Shown piece after piece: positions 53,311 through 64,000 of a stretch of 64,000 nucleotides of DNA. Numbering within the stretch: position 1 is the first letter of the stretch; each line of letters begins with the position of its first letter. The stretch spans positions 1 to 64,000 of the forward strand of contig JAHQIW010000776.1 in NCBI GenBank assembly GCA_019055375.1, given 5' to 3'. A program made the translations under genes and the position numbers. Below the pieces are notes generated by a model. It ran no database searches. It was not told where the DNA came from and was given only the letters and a program-made list of their open reading frames with translations. The DNA is from Parelaphostrongylus tenuis (Eukaryota > Nematoda > Chromadorea > Rhabditida > Metastrongylidae).

Positions 53311-56300
53311 ACATTATGTAGTTGAAGTGCCACTGACAATTTTATTTCACGACAGTTTGTCGTCCTTCGGAGCTCAATCTGTATGACAGAGAACGAATGG
53401 CCTAGAAAATGACACTGAATATGGCGAGACATACATAAATTCTAACTTTTCTTTCAAACTGTGTCATATTGCACTGTATTGTTTCTGTCGCTCTTTTATT
53501 TTGAGGTTGCTTGAATCGTCGACTCCTGCTCTTCTTATTCCCATAGTTATTCGCGAAATCTAGGGATGAGAATAGAGAGTAAATTTGTGGTTGATGCGCC
53601 AGTGTTTGACTTTTGGATATGTGGAGTGTTACCATAGTCTATATAACATTATTGGAAGATTAAAGTATTTTGAAGCGTCTTCTATCATAAGCTCCTTTTT
53701 ACTGTATCTTCGACGAAATGTTCCTCCTATTTTTATGACTTATAATCCGAGTTGTTGAAGGCCTGAGTGTATCTTTTCGCCCTCCTTTGATTGTACTGGA
53801 TTGACTTTGAAGCGCGTGCTGTGCACTTCAAAAGCGATCGACCTGTCTTTTGTCTATTTGATTTTCGTCCTCATAAAAACCAGTACTGTAATCTTTTATC
53901 ACCTTATTCCACCATATTATATGACTTGCTGACGTCAGATTTTCTAGCACGTAGTTACCGGATACATCACATAGGCACCTTAGCGACCCTAAAAAGTAAC
54001 TTACAATGCTTTTGCATTAGAGAATTGTATTGCTGCTTGTGTAATTCAGTACGTAATCTGTGGATATCAAAGATATTTTTGCTAAAGCCGTAGATAATTC
54101 GCTGTTGAAGCTGTCGATAATATTCTTATTGAGAAGTCAAACGTGATACTCGTGACCTTGTAGATGAACTCAAACGTGTCGTCCGTCGTCAGTGATTTGC
54201 TCTTTTCTCTTTCGATTTCTTAAGCTCTTCTACCGACACATCAGCGCACGTTTTGTACAACCTGAACAAATGATGTTATACGAATGAATATCTCGCTCAA
54301 GTTTACTAAATAGATAAGATGGCTAAAAGAAGATAAGGCTGTGTATTTAAGGAAGCCATGAACGCGAACACAAAATAGTCAGCGATTGAATGTTGATTTA
54401 TGGAATAAATAATGGAGAAGGAAAGGATGTGAATGCTAAGGGCATTAGCTAATGAATTCGATAGGGTTTCTTTCCATTAGAATCTATAAAGTCGAAAAAA
54501 AAACTCATTGTTTCCCAAAAAACTTCCAATTGTATTTTCAATATTCATTCGAAAGCTCAAATCTCAGGAAACTACTGTGCGCGCTTGCATTCTAAGAAGG
54601 CCTCCTTACATCACTGTAACATCTATAAAAAATTGATTCTCACGCTTACACTTTGGTGAACACGAGTCTTTTCTTAGACTGCCAGTATTCTTTCAATAGC
54701 TTAAGTCTCGCTGAATTCAAACATATGTTTGCTTTTCAGAAAAGCTTCTTAGCGTTTCAGCCTGAGCAAAAGTTTTTGTTTTTTCGCAGACGCGTATTTC
54801 TTACTGATAGAACTTTTCACTTGCATTGTAAGTAATCAATCGATAGATTCAGTCTTGACTACTCCAACACTGCGCTTATTTTGTGGATAGGCCGTTTCAT
54901 TGCAGTATAGCTGCGTTTTCCAGCACGCTGCACATTGCTTGTCGGCTAGGGTGTATGAGTGGCCCTAGAATGACATGAAATACACGGCAGTGGTACAGTT
55001 TATTTTGAATGAATTTAGGCTTTTTCTTCGTGTCGACAGATAATCTGGATAAAATATATGACTTTAATACTAGAAAATCTCGTCTACACGTTAACATGCC
55101 TTAATGGTTTGGCACAGGCTTAAAATGGGTTCGTTTGGCAGTATGAAACGCAAAGTAAAGGTTTATGAACATAGAACAGACAGAGCAATGTTATCTCTAC
55201 GACCCTACTACGAAAGATCTCGAAATTTCTACGAAACAGAAGAACAATTTCAAATATACAAAGTTTTGCATGGTAACGAGAAACTCGGTGAAACACAACT
55301 TTAATCATTTCTCAAATTTCTGAAATTTGCGCTATCGAATGATAATCAGTCAGTTAGGAAAAAACCTTGGTTTGGCGAAAAATAAGCGCGCTAATAGTTA
55401 GAGGCCTGGAGCGTATGAAGCGATATTTTTCAAAAACACACGTGCAAGAGCTTTCTGAAATTCAAGCTTTTGATTGTTCGTTGAAACTTATGGAATGTTC
55501 TTTCCCGGAAAAGGAGATATCTTTACGATTCCCTGCCTTTCAGTGGGAAAGAACCTGGAAAGGTTTCAGTGAATTTTTTGTCACTATGGAGAGCAAACGA
55601 GAGTTTAAGCATTATTTAAGGTTGTATAATAAGTAACAGATGTACTCTTTTCATGAGAACAAGAAAAAAACAGTGCTGATTTTTTGGACGAAACATTCCC
55701 GAAGGATTGAACGCTTATTGGGTTCGACTAGGAATGAGTGTGCTGGATTGCTGTGTTGATGGAGCTCCCTAAAAGTCGCTTATTGTTTATCCTCAAGCAA
55801 TATCCATAGGAACAATGCTCAGCGGATATTGCTTGCTTTGTTTATCCTGCAGTGAATTTTGCAACGAAAAACTGACAAGTCATCAAGCATTATTAAATTA
55901 GCATGCCGCATGATACGATTGAAATAGAACTTCGGTAAGAAAAGTTTACGTACCATAGATATTTTGTGAACATCATTCTGTGTTCAATACATATGATTTC
56001 ACTAGTACTAACAGCAACTTCCAAGCGATTCGCTCCGTAGGGCGTTCGTTATTGGTTGCCGCCAAATGGTGATGGGTGCTGATCAGCGCGACTTCATGAA
56101 GAGCATGAAAGGCATTCGGCCACAACGCCTCTTTTGTCCATAAGATAAATTTATCTCACCTTTCCACTTTTCACCTTATTTTACTCGTATCACAGTTATC
56201 CCTCACTGTTCAAGATCCCCAGAACGTTGCATTTGACTCTCTCTTCGTAAATTGATTATTTCAAGACTTAATTTTTCTATAAACTTCGTAGATCACTAGC

Positions 56301-56534
56301 TGAGCACATATGTTACTCCCGAGGATACTCAAGCTGCTGGCGCCTCGTTGAGCGTTCGTTCCTGGTTGCCGGAGAGTGTTTGAAGTGGAGGGTGATCTAC
56401 CTTGCGTCGGCATCGCTGGCCACTCGGCAACAATTCTCCCCCATCTTATTCTACAACGTATTAAGTCTGAGTGTATAAAGCCGATAAGCGTACGTTCAAT
56501 CCTACTCGGGCCTATATTTCGAAAAGCTTAATTG
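53311..56534. other. Non-coding stretch with dispersed repeats
   Basis: 54480-54840 and 55300-55640 contain pieces of the dispersed 150-170 bp family (cattcgaaagctcaaatctc at 54546; tgcgctatcgaatgataatc at 55328). 56040-56115 and 56350-56425 share gcgttcgtt..tggttgcc phrases, a small local repeat. ORFs of 60-100 codons are unsupported. Confidence 0.4.
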
Positions 56535-56593
56535 TGATTCTTGATTTTCTTCTTTGAGCAGAACACGAGGTGTTACATTAAACTTTATTCGAT

Positions 56594-56628
56594 AGCTGAC
56601 GTTTCGGCAGTTCGCCTTCTTCAGAGCC
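56594..56628 (-). ncRNA. PLE hammerhead ribozyme motif, intact core
   Basis: Minus strand: stem I GGCU / AGCU, CUGAAGA (complement of 56618-56624), stem II GGC / GCC with loop GAACU, GAAAC directly followed by GUC. Same loopless stem III as in element 1. All core bases are present. Confidence 0.7.
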
Positions 56629-56852
56629 TGGAAAGGTCAAAATGTTTGCAATACAATCAGTCAAACACCTCCATTACTTCTTTAGAGAAAATCACCAGAC
56701 CTAGATTTCAATGGCATCAAGCAAAAATCAACACTCAACATACTCACCGCTTTTTATATGTGTTCCACTGGATGATCCAAGTGGAGATCACCGGCAAGAG
56801 AGACACATAGGCTCGTAATGCACCCTACCCATCAAAACAACAGTCTTATATA

Positions 56853-57794
56853 CTAGCTCATATCACGAGTGTTTACAAGGCATTCCTCCCTGCGGTTTAT
56901 GGTTGGATTGGTCGTATTAATCCAAAATGCTTCCAAGATCTTTCGCGCTGATGTTTTTTGCTCCTGCGCAAGGATGGTGACTTCGATTTCAAAATCAACT
57001 CCGTCGTGCTTCTGTGCTCTATGCGTCCCTAGCGGGGTGTTTCGTCTATTAAGACGCTTGTCAGCTAGGTGTTCTTCTATGCGTGCATAGAGCGGCCTAC
57101 CCGTTTCGCCTATATATTTATCACTACACGCTTTGCAAGAGATTAGGTAGACTGTACCTACGCTCATGCAATCACCGCCTCTGCCGTTAGGACATATTTT
57201 ACAATCTTTCGTTATGCAGAGACGGTCATATAAGCGGTTTCGAACTAATTGGCGTTTTAGAGTATTCGGTGGTATTTCTATAATGGCCACCGATTGCTCT
57301 AAACCCGCTCTTTTCAAACATCGTTTAATAGCTGTACTAATCTCATTTGAATAGAACGGGATAATAAACGGGACTTTCCTTTCATTCAAGTTTTCGTTCG
57401 GAGGCGCATTATTTCCTCTAAACCTAAGCCGAGGGGTTACAAATTCGTATCCATTATAAATGGCTATTTCCCGAGCCAGTTTCACTGATTCTACTCTCTG
57501 CTCCTCCCCGGTACATACATTGGCTGCTGTTCGAAACATGTTTTTTACTAGCGCCTTTTTCGTATGTGAGGGATGAGATGAGAGATAGTGAACCAGGATA
57601 TTCTTATTACTTGGCTTTCGGTACCACTTTGTTATGTAGCCGCTCTCAGTTAAGTTTATTTGCACGTTCAAAAATGGGAGCCAATCGTCTTTTGGTAACT
57701 CTCGGGTGAATTTTATATACTCTGACTGTTCATTCAACAATCTAAAACAATTATCTAGCTCTTTTTGAGTGGAACAGATAACCAAACAATCATC
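56853..57794 (-). pseudogene. PLE RT C-terminus, linker and GIY-YIG endonuclease, open frame
   Basis: An uninterrupted frame of about 314 codons starts inside the RT palm motif (IDDCLVICSTQKELDNCF). It continues through the linker (WYRKPSNKNILVHYLSSH, MFRTAANVCTGEEQR), a Cys-containing stretch (CITKDCKICPNGRGGDC) and the GIY-YIG domain (VYLISC, KYIGETGRPLYARIEEHL, LEAFWINTTNPTINRR). The N-terminal two thirds of the RT are absent because of truncation, so it is a fragment even though the frame is clean. It preserves a base that the longer copy lost near 58890. Confidence 0.85.
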
Positions 57795-57859
57795 AATCAA
57801 TAATCAAGCAATCAAAAAAGTAGGGGCCACTAATACCACCATTTCCTCAGCCTTTCTAT

Positions 57860-59774
57860 AGACAACAAGACCCCAACGAGGAGGTAGATAGAAAATTCCG
57901 GAAATTTGCGGACGATACTTTTGGAACCCTCATTCACTATAGCAGAAAAAGATATCAATCGAACCTCACCGAACTACAAAAACGTGGCATGAAAGAGGTT
58001 CGAGAGTTGATAAGCGAAGGTAGGATAAGGCTATCAGTAGTGATAAGGGTGGAGAATTTGTTGTGATTCCTCGACAGTTAGATATCGCAATAACGAACAA
58101 GCATCTCGAAGATGCCTCACTTTACCGATCATCTTCTTTAAAGGAATTCAAAAGGCAAAACCGCAAATTAAACAGTGAGTGGGTCCGTACGGCAAAAGCG
58201 GCAAGCTTAAGACCATCTATCATTTCTCAGTTAAAAGTCCAGTCACCAACATGTCCTGTCTTATACTTGCTTATAAAAACACATAAGTTAGTATCCACTG
58301 ATGATCTAATGTCTAACGATCCATCTATATTCAAAGTTAGACCTATCATCAGTTGTGTAGGCGGACCGACGGATAGGATAGCATGGTTCTTGACTTTAAT
58401 AACATCCCAGTTCGCTAGGACACATTCCAGCCCATCTGACGAACACTCAGATGTTCCTGGATCGTCTACGTAACGCGAACCCGAACAACGCGTACGTAAT
58501 GGAGTCATTCGACGTCACTGCTTTATACACCAACGTGTCGAATGACTCCGCATTGCAAGCCACACATGAGCTTCTCATACAACACCAGGGAGCTGTAAAC
58601 ATGTATGGCTTGACGATTGAGCAGTTCATGATCCTACTGAAAGAGTGCCTGAACTGCTCAATCTTCAGATGGTCCGGGAATTATTATGCTCAAACCAGAG
58701 GGCTGGCAATGGGACAGCGACTGGCACCTAGCCTGGCCATTGCCTTTATGTCTAAAGCTAAGTGGAAGCACCAGTAATGGATCTCCGGCCATTACTCTAC
58801 TGTAGGTATATAGATGATTGTTTGGTTATCTGTTCCACTCAAAAGGAGCTAGATAATTGTTTTAGATTGTTGAATGAACAGTCAGAGTATATAAATTCAC
58901 CCGTGAGTTACCAAAAGACGATTGGCTCCCATTTTTGAACGTGCAAATAAACTTAACTGAGAGCGGCTACATAACAAAGTGGTACCGAAAGCCAAGTAAT
59001 AAGAATATCCTGGTTCACTATCTCTCATCTCATCCTTCACATACGAAAAAGGCGCTAGTAAAAAACATGTTTCGAACAGCAGCCAATGTATGTACCGGGG
59101 AGGAGCAGAGAGTAGAATCAGTGAAACTGGCTCGGGAAATAGCCATTTATAATGGATACGAATTTGTAACCCCTCGGCTTAGGTTTAGAGGAAATAATGC
59201 GCCTCCGAACGAAAACTTGAATGAAAGGAAAGTCCCGTTTATTATTCCGTTCTATTCAAATGAGATTAGTACAGCTATTAAACGATGTTTGAAAAGAGCG
59301 GGTTTAGAGCAATCGGTGGCCATTATAGAAATACCACCGAATACTCTAAAACGCCAATTAGTTCGAAACCGCTTATATGACCGTCTCTGCATAACGAAAG
59401 ATTGTAAAATATGTCCTAACGGCAGAGGCGGTGATTGCATGAGCGTAGGTACAGTCTACCTAATCTCTTGCAAAGCATGTAGTGATAAATATATAGGCGA
59501 AACGGGTAGGCCGCTCTATGCACGCATAGAAGAGCACCTAGCTGACAAGCGTTTTAATAGACGAAACACCCCGCTAGGGACGCATAGAGCACAGAAGCAC
59601 GACGGAGTTGATTTTGAAATCGAAGTCACCATCCTTGCGCAGGAGCAAAAAACATCAGCGCGAAAGATCTTGGAAGCATTTTGGATTAATACGACCAATC
59701 CAACCATAAACCGCAGGGAGGAATGCCTTGTAAACACTCGTGATATGAGCCAGTATATAAGACTGTTGTTTTGA
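57860..59774 (+). pseudogene. PLE polyprotein (RT + GIY-YIG), frameshifted
   Basis: Domains in order: N-terminal part (FRKFADDTFGTLIHY at 57890), GGEFVVIPRQLDIAI near 58050, PVLYLLIKTHK and FKVRPIISCVGGPTDRIAW (58255-58385), the palm motif ESFDVTALYTNV (58505-58540), GLAMGQRLAPSLAIAF (58700-58745), the catalytic RYIDDC (58797-58814), the linker, CPNGRGGDC, and the GIY-YIG domain ending near 59774. Frameshifts are needed near 58050, 58440, 58757 and 58890 to join the pieces, so it is not functional. The type is endonuclease-positive PLE. In life such a protein reverse-transcribes its RNA at a nicked target. Confidence 0.9.
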
Positions 59775-59976
59775 TGGGTAGGGTGCATTACGAGCCTATG
59801 TGTCTCTCTTGCCGGTGATCTCCACTTGGATCATCCAGTGGAACACATATAAAAAGCGGTGAGTATGTTGAGTGTTGATTTTTGCTTGATGCGATTGAAA
59901 TCTAGGTCTGGTGATTTTCTCTAAAGAAGTAATGGAGGTGTTTGACTGATTGTATTGCAAACATTTTGACCTTACA

Positions 59977-60011
59977 GGCTCTGAAGAAGGCGAACTGCCG
60001 AAACGTCAGCT
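59977..60011 (+). ncRNA. PLE hammerhead ribozyme motif, intact core
   Basis: Plus-strand partner of 56594-56628: stem I ggct (59977-59980) with agct (60008-60011), CTGAAGA, GGC / GCC, GAAAC and GTC in immediate succession. It lies about 200 bases after the PLE stop codon, within the 3' terminal repeat, where PLE hammerheads are known. Confidence 0.7.
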
Positions 60012-60349
60012 ATCGAATAAAGTTTAATGTAACACCTCGTGTTCTGCTCAAAGAAGAAAATCAAGAATCATACTGAAGCATGCCGAGGTTAATAGACAGT
60101 CGGTCTTGGGAACTATTAGAAGAAGTACCAGCTTAATTGAGATTTTGCTTAACAGTAGACTATGGTAATAACGAGTGTATCGCTAAGAGCTTATTACCAG
60201 CCTACGAAAATTTGAACAGTGCTTCGAAATTATTTGCAAATTCGAGTTATAACTTTCAAAATTATAAATATTGTAGGATTTTGTATTCGTTGTCAAATCA
60301 TAGGGTAAAGCAACTTCTATAAGTTTGGTGAGAAAAAGTGGTAGCAAAA

Positions 60350-60450
60350 CAGGTGTCGGCAGTGCAACGGGTTAAAACATGCTCTTGCAGCGCTCAAAAA
60401 CAATGTGTGATTCGTGTTTGAGTCTTACCTGACGCAAAGGTTTTGCATCA
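60350..60450 (+). repeat. tRNA-derived SINE, family 1 (3' part)
   Basis: A-box-like cggcagtgcaacgggttaaa, B-box-like cgtgtttgagtcttacc and the family 1 end cctgacgcaaaggttttgcatc. Confidence 0.6.
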
Positions 60451-61439
60451 TGACTCAGCATCATTTGGTATATTCCAATAAAATTGTCATTCTTGACAAT
60501 ATTTCCCTACATTCCGCTGGGTAGATTCCAATCTATCGTAATCATCTTATGAAAGTACTTCCTTATTAACGATTTTTCGTTGCCCTTCACATCCTTACAT
60601 CATTTTATCCATACTATTAATGTAAAACGATACGTTCATTTGTTGTAGTTATTCGTCCATCTCGAGTACTCCTATACTAAATACAGAAGAATGGAAAGAG
60701 TGATAACAAAGCACCGGGCTCGCTGGTGCAATGGTTGTTACGCGGTTACGCGCCCACAGTGAAGATGAAACGTGCGATCAACATGCGCTTGAGGCACCGT
60801 GTTTCGCTTACTACTCGTTATTCCTCTATTTTTACATAATAGGGCATTTTTCTGTTTCACAGTGTTAGATAAATATTCGACCTCATTCTCTGGACGAGAA
60901 TTTCCGTAGGAGTGCTTGTAATGATTCAAAAGCTTGAATCTCTGGTTGGAGCCGTACGTGGTCGTTTTTCCAAAAACATCCTTAGAACGCTGTAAAATTC
61001 AAAACGAAATTATGCTTAACACGACGATGCGTTTTTTTTCTTATTTTACTTATATTTTGTTGGACAAAATTCCTACCTTAGATTTCTAGTACTATTTCGG
61101 GAACACAAATCTCGAGGGACTCAAAATGTATTCGTTTTTGAAAGAGCTCTTTCGATGGCGTTATAAGAGAAAGGAGATATTTGCACTTCAAATTTCGCCT
61201 GACAGAAATCTTTTGTAGACTACTAGTAATCTTTCGATAGCGCAAGTTTCAGCAATTCCAACGTTGTGCTTACTTAGGAAAAACCGTTTTACTGCGATGT
61301 AGCAGGGAAAATAAGGTTGAGTATCACATAATTGGCGAGCTAACCTACGCGTTTCGGGGAGGGGCGATAGATTGACGACATAAAGCGTAGATATGTGAGA
61401 TGAAACCTGTTGTTCAGTCGGGAATACCTTGTGTGCTTG
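60451..61439. other. Non-coding stretch with tRNA-like and dispersed repeat pieces
   Basis: 60715-60760 has an A-box-like ctcgctggtgcaatggttg. 60820-61330 has the dispersed family (tctttcgatagcgcaagtttc near 61221). A 130-codon minus-strand ORF (61188-61580) overlaps this and the RTE start; it is unsupported. Confidence 0.4.
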
Positions 61440-62440
61440 AAAGGAACTCCAGATCAAAGCATCATAACAAATGAAATCCGACCAATGTTCGTTGACCAAG
61501 ATAAATATCCGTCCCATGTGGAAACACTGAGTAACTTCTGTTGAACCTCCTGCACAGAAATACAAATATTTACCGATCACTCTCTACTCCTATTAAAGAA
61601 GAGTGTGGCAAGGCGATACAGTATTGTCGAAGTTGTTCAGTGCTGCACAACATGGACAGTAAAATTGCCCAAATGGGGTACGGGGGGTTCAGCAACGATG
61701 GAGAATTTTTAGCAGGCTTTTGTTATATGGATGACATCGTCATCTTCTCGAAAACTACCAGTGCAGCAGAGAATGCCTCAAAAACAAAGCAAAGGGGAAA
61801 AGAAATTGGATCACACATAAACAGAGTGAAGACTAGATCCATGAAGAATCGACGGTGCAGATGTGAAGTGATTGAACTGGGCGGTTCTCTGATTACACAG
61901 CCATCTTGTACGAGCACCTTGGTCGTTTGGTGAACATGAAAAAATTAAGAACGAGTCAGACAATAGAAGGGAGAGAGCACGGACCACATTAGTACCTTTT
62001 AGAGAAACCACCGACCAAATAGCGGATCTCAAGCTCACCTTCCTGAATCAACAATCATTCGAGCGCTCTGTTCATCAGTAGTGACGTGATGTTACCACAA
62101 CCACATAAAGACACCTGAGCGCCGCTTCCACGGCACTTATGCTGTGTCTTCTGGAATTTGATCTGCACTCGTGACGTCTGGACGGTTTGCGCAACTATAA
62201 TCTTCAAAAACCATTCCATCTTCGAATTCTGGAATATATACAGCGCTAGCGGGACACAAATAGATTGATCACATTATTAAAAGAGCAGATGAGATAAGGA
62301 CAAAAGGGCAATGAGGTGAACTTCAAGAACATTGTGATAGGTCTCCACGTATCGTAATGTCAGAACTGCAGGGCGAGATGTCACCTAAGTAATAGCCACA
62401 TCATAGTCACTCTATTCTTCTCTGAAGTCGCTAGACACCT
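61440..62440 (+). pseudogene. RTE reverse transcriptase 3' fragment
   Basis: An open frame (61541-61933) includes EFLAGFCYMDDIVIFSKTTS, the RT active-site box with both Asp intact (YMDD), then AAENASKTKQRGKEIGSHINR. Downstream, frames are broken but the DNA follows 47.64-48.43 kb. The endonuclease and RT fingers are absent, so this is a 5'-truncated copy, as is usual for LINE-type elements. Confidence 0.7.
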
Positions 62441-62935
62441 ATCTCGTGAGATTTTTGAACACACAAGCTAAGAAAAAGCTAAGCTGTTGTTCTTTATTCA
62501 TGCATCTATTCGAATAATTAATTTTCCTGAATCATAAAGCGACATGTTGCATTTTGTCAAATCTAAACGCGTCTTTTGAAATTGAATTGTTCTGTCACTT
62601 TCTAAGTAAACATGAGTAAGAAACTTTTGGGTGAACTAAGCAAGTTTTTCATGTAAAGACTCTTTTCTATCCTGCAGATCTCACTCTTCGTCTTTATACA
62701 CAGACAATTTTTTTATGTTTTGTATATCTTTTCACATCTTCCACGGCACCATGACATAACACACAGTTACCTCGCATCTTCCCAATTGGTTCATAAATAA
62801 ATGATAACATTCAGTTGCTTTTTATCGAGGCAGGACGTCTTCCCTCACTTTGAACCCTTCTTCCTAGAGGAGACGTCACATTCCTCTGGCTCATTGACTC
62901 CATAGCCTTGTCGAGTCGAGTTGGTGCTAAGAGCA
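62441..62935. repeat. Promoter-bearing repeat, copy 3 (partial)
   Basis: 62441-62700 matches 48440-48790 (decayed minus-strand ORF). 62745-62935 matches 49070-49270 (tgacataacacacagttacctc; ctcattgactccatagccttgtcgagtc). It stops short of the TATA box. As in copy 2, it directly follows an RTE 3' part. Confidence 0.55.
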
Positions 62936-64000
62936 TGCGGTATCTCGCAAAGGATGGGAAGAACCAAAGTTGTTACTTACGTGAAAGATAGAAAATCAGA
63001 ATGCCGTTCTTCACTCTCGGCTATCGATGATTATAGGGCGGCCATTTCATCAGGCCCGTAATGAGCCTTATCGACAACTGATGGGCGAGAGCCGCTCTCG
63101 TCTGACCACGTGATGAAATATTTGAAGATACTGAACATGCAGTAATTACAAAGGAGCGTGTGTGCGTGTCAGCAATCTTAACTGAGATGAGGGATTATTT
63201 AGTTATTGCCTATAAATGAGGACCACTGCACTGCTACGTATCTTTGGATACTTAGTTGATTCTTGACTAATCGATGTAAATTAGATATTTTTCCCTTTTT
63301 TGAAGCCAAATAAATTTTGTATTTGCGTTCCAACAGTTCCGTTTTACAGCTAGAGTTCTACGTCAAATCGCCTAAATCGGTTACATCGACCAGGAAGAAA
63401 AGCGAAACATAGCCGATTTACGGCGCATGGGCGCTTTCCCAATTTATTGATGATAAGGTTCGTTGGTAGAATGTCTTTAGCACCCAATGTTCTATAGTGA
63501 TTTTATTACACTGCGATTTTCCAGGTACTTAGCCGCCCTAAGTCTAAGTATTATCTCGTTTTAAGAAATCTTTAGAGAATTCTATTCTACAATTTCATTG
63601 CGATCCAGTTATACGAAGCGGATGCTCGTTAAACCAGCCTACACTAGCACTTATAGGGAAAGTCTCAATATAGCAGTGAAGTATTTCGTGATCATTCGGT
63701 TAATGTATAACTGCTTGATCAAAGCGTGTGACTCTAATTATTATCTCACTAATAACGTCCTTTCTTTTAATTATATTCTTTGACAAGTAGGTTGGAATCG
63801 ACCCACAACTTCCTCGGTCACGGGCCGTTCTTTTCGCTAGTCAGCCAATCATTGGGTGCTTTTACGCGCCTACAAGAAATCATTTCTTCACTAAATGTAA
63901 TGCCTAGTACCCTCTTCATTCGACCATTTATTACAAATCTCCTTGAAACATTCATGCATAGTCCTTCAGGATGCTTTAGCCTATATGAATGTTTTGACGA
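62936..64000. other. Non-coding stretch to the end of the window
   Basis: No gene recognised. 63785-63860 has a minus-strand tRNA-like phrase (gggtcgattccaacc with aatgattggctgac) which may be a SINE remnant. The ORF at 63598-63783 is unsupported. Confidence 0.35.

Larger units (their letters stand above)
56535..60115. mobile_element. Penelope-like element 3: head-to-head pair, best preserved
   Basis: The left copy (56535-57794) reads on the minus strand and is truncated just inside the RT active site. The right copy (about 57800-60115) reads on the plus strand and is nearly full-length in coding terms. The arms 56535-57794 and about 58811-60070 are almost identical in reverse complement, which means a young insertion. 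Both outer ends carry an intact-core hammerhead. Inverted partial copies joined 5' to 5' are typical of PLEs. The right end shares catgccgagg with element 1 (5979) at 60078. Confidence 0.9.

Noticed and set aside
61188..61580. A 130-codon minus-strand ORF
   Set aside because: It overlaps dispersed repeat pieces and the start of an RTE fragment that reads on the other strand.
1..64000. CRISPR arrays, bacterial operons, ribosome binding sites, phage genes
   Set aside because: No regularly spaced direct repeats with unique spacers and no prokaryotic gene; the content is that of a nematode genome.

Overview
The window looks like AT-rich, gene-poor nuclear DNA of a nematode, most likely a strongylid (hookworm-like) species. 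The signs are short exons in long non-coding stretches, an RTE-type non-LTR retrotransposon and tRNA-derived SINEs of the kind I know from hookworm genomes, Penelope-like elements (PLEs) with GIY-YIG endonuclease, a decayed mariner transposase, and one exon of a tau-tubulin/casein-kinase-1-like kinase. There is no operon, no bacterial gene and no intact multi-exon gene. The species assignment is inference from repeat families, not from a marker gene.

Layout. 1-4.5 kb: tRNA-like foldback repeats, a small hammerhead-ribozyme (HHR) foldback, and a promoter-bearing repeat. 4.6-6.0 kb: head-to-head PLE fragments with HHR motifs. 6.0-9.0 kb: degenerate 150-170 bp dispersed repeats and a SINE. 9.0-10.7 kb: a second, heavily decayed PLE. 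10.7-33.0 kb: a giant imperfect palindrome. Its left arm is about 10.74-16.47 kb and its inverted right arm about 24.34-32.97 kb. They flank a 7.9 kb spacer that holds the kinase exon and a possible membrane-protein exon. Arm-specific insertions (SINE pair, LTR-like unit, HHR foldback, a 1.2 kb block) explain the unequal arm lengths. 34.8-35.4 kb: second copy of the LTR-like unit. 36.6 kb: a possible minus-strand exon. 38.5 kb: RTE scrap. 39.6-40.1 kb: HHR foldback. 40-43.8 kb: dispersed-repeat field. 43.8-49.4 kb: a broken RTE carrying an HHR element and followed by a repeat with a minus-strand ORF, a tRNA-like segment and a TATA promoter. 52.8-53.3 kb: another HHR foldback. 56.5-60.1 kb: the best preserved PLE, again head-to-head. 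61.4-62.9 kb: a 3' RTE fragment with the same trailing repeat.

What ties it together. I count about fourteen hammerhead-like motifs of two kinds. PLE copies carry a core in which GAAAC abuts GUC with no stem III loop. Small foldback elements carry twin inverted hammerheads whose stem III is one or two base pairs closed by a self-complementary tetranucleotide (ACGU or GUAC). In both kinds the ribozymes sit as an outward-pointing pair. This suggests, but does not prove, that the foldbacks are non-autonomous, retrozyme-like partners copied by PLE machinery. The giant palindrome and the ribozyme foldback family are the two observations most worth following up.
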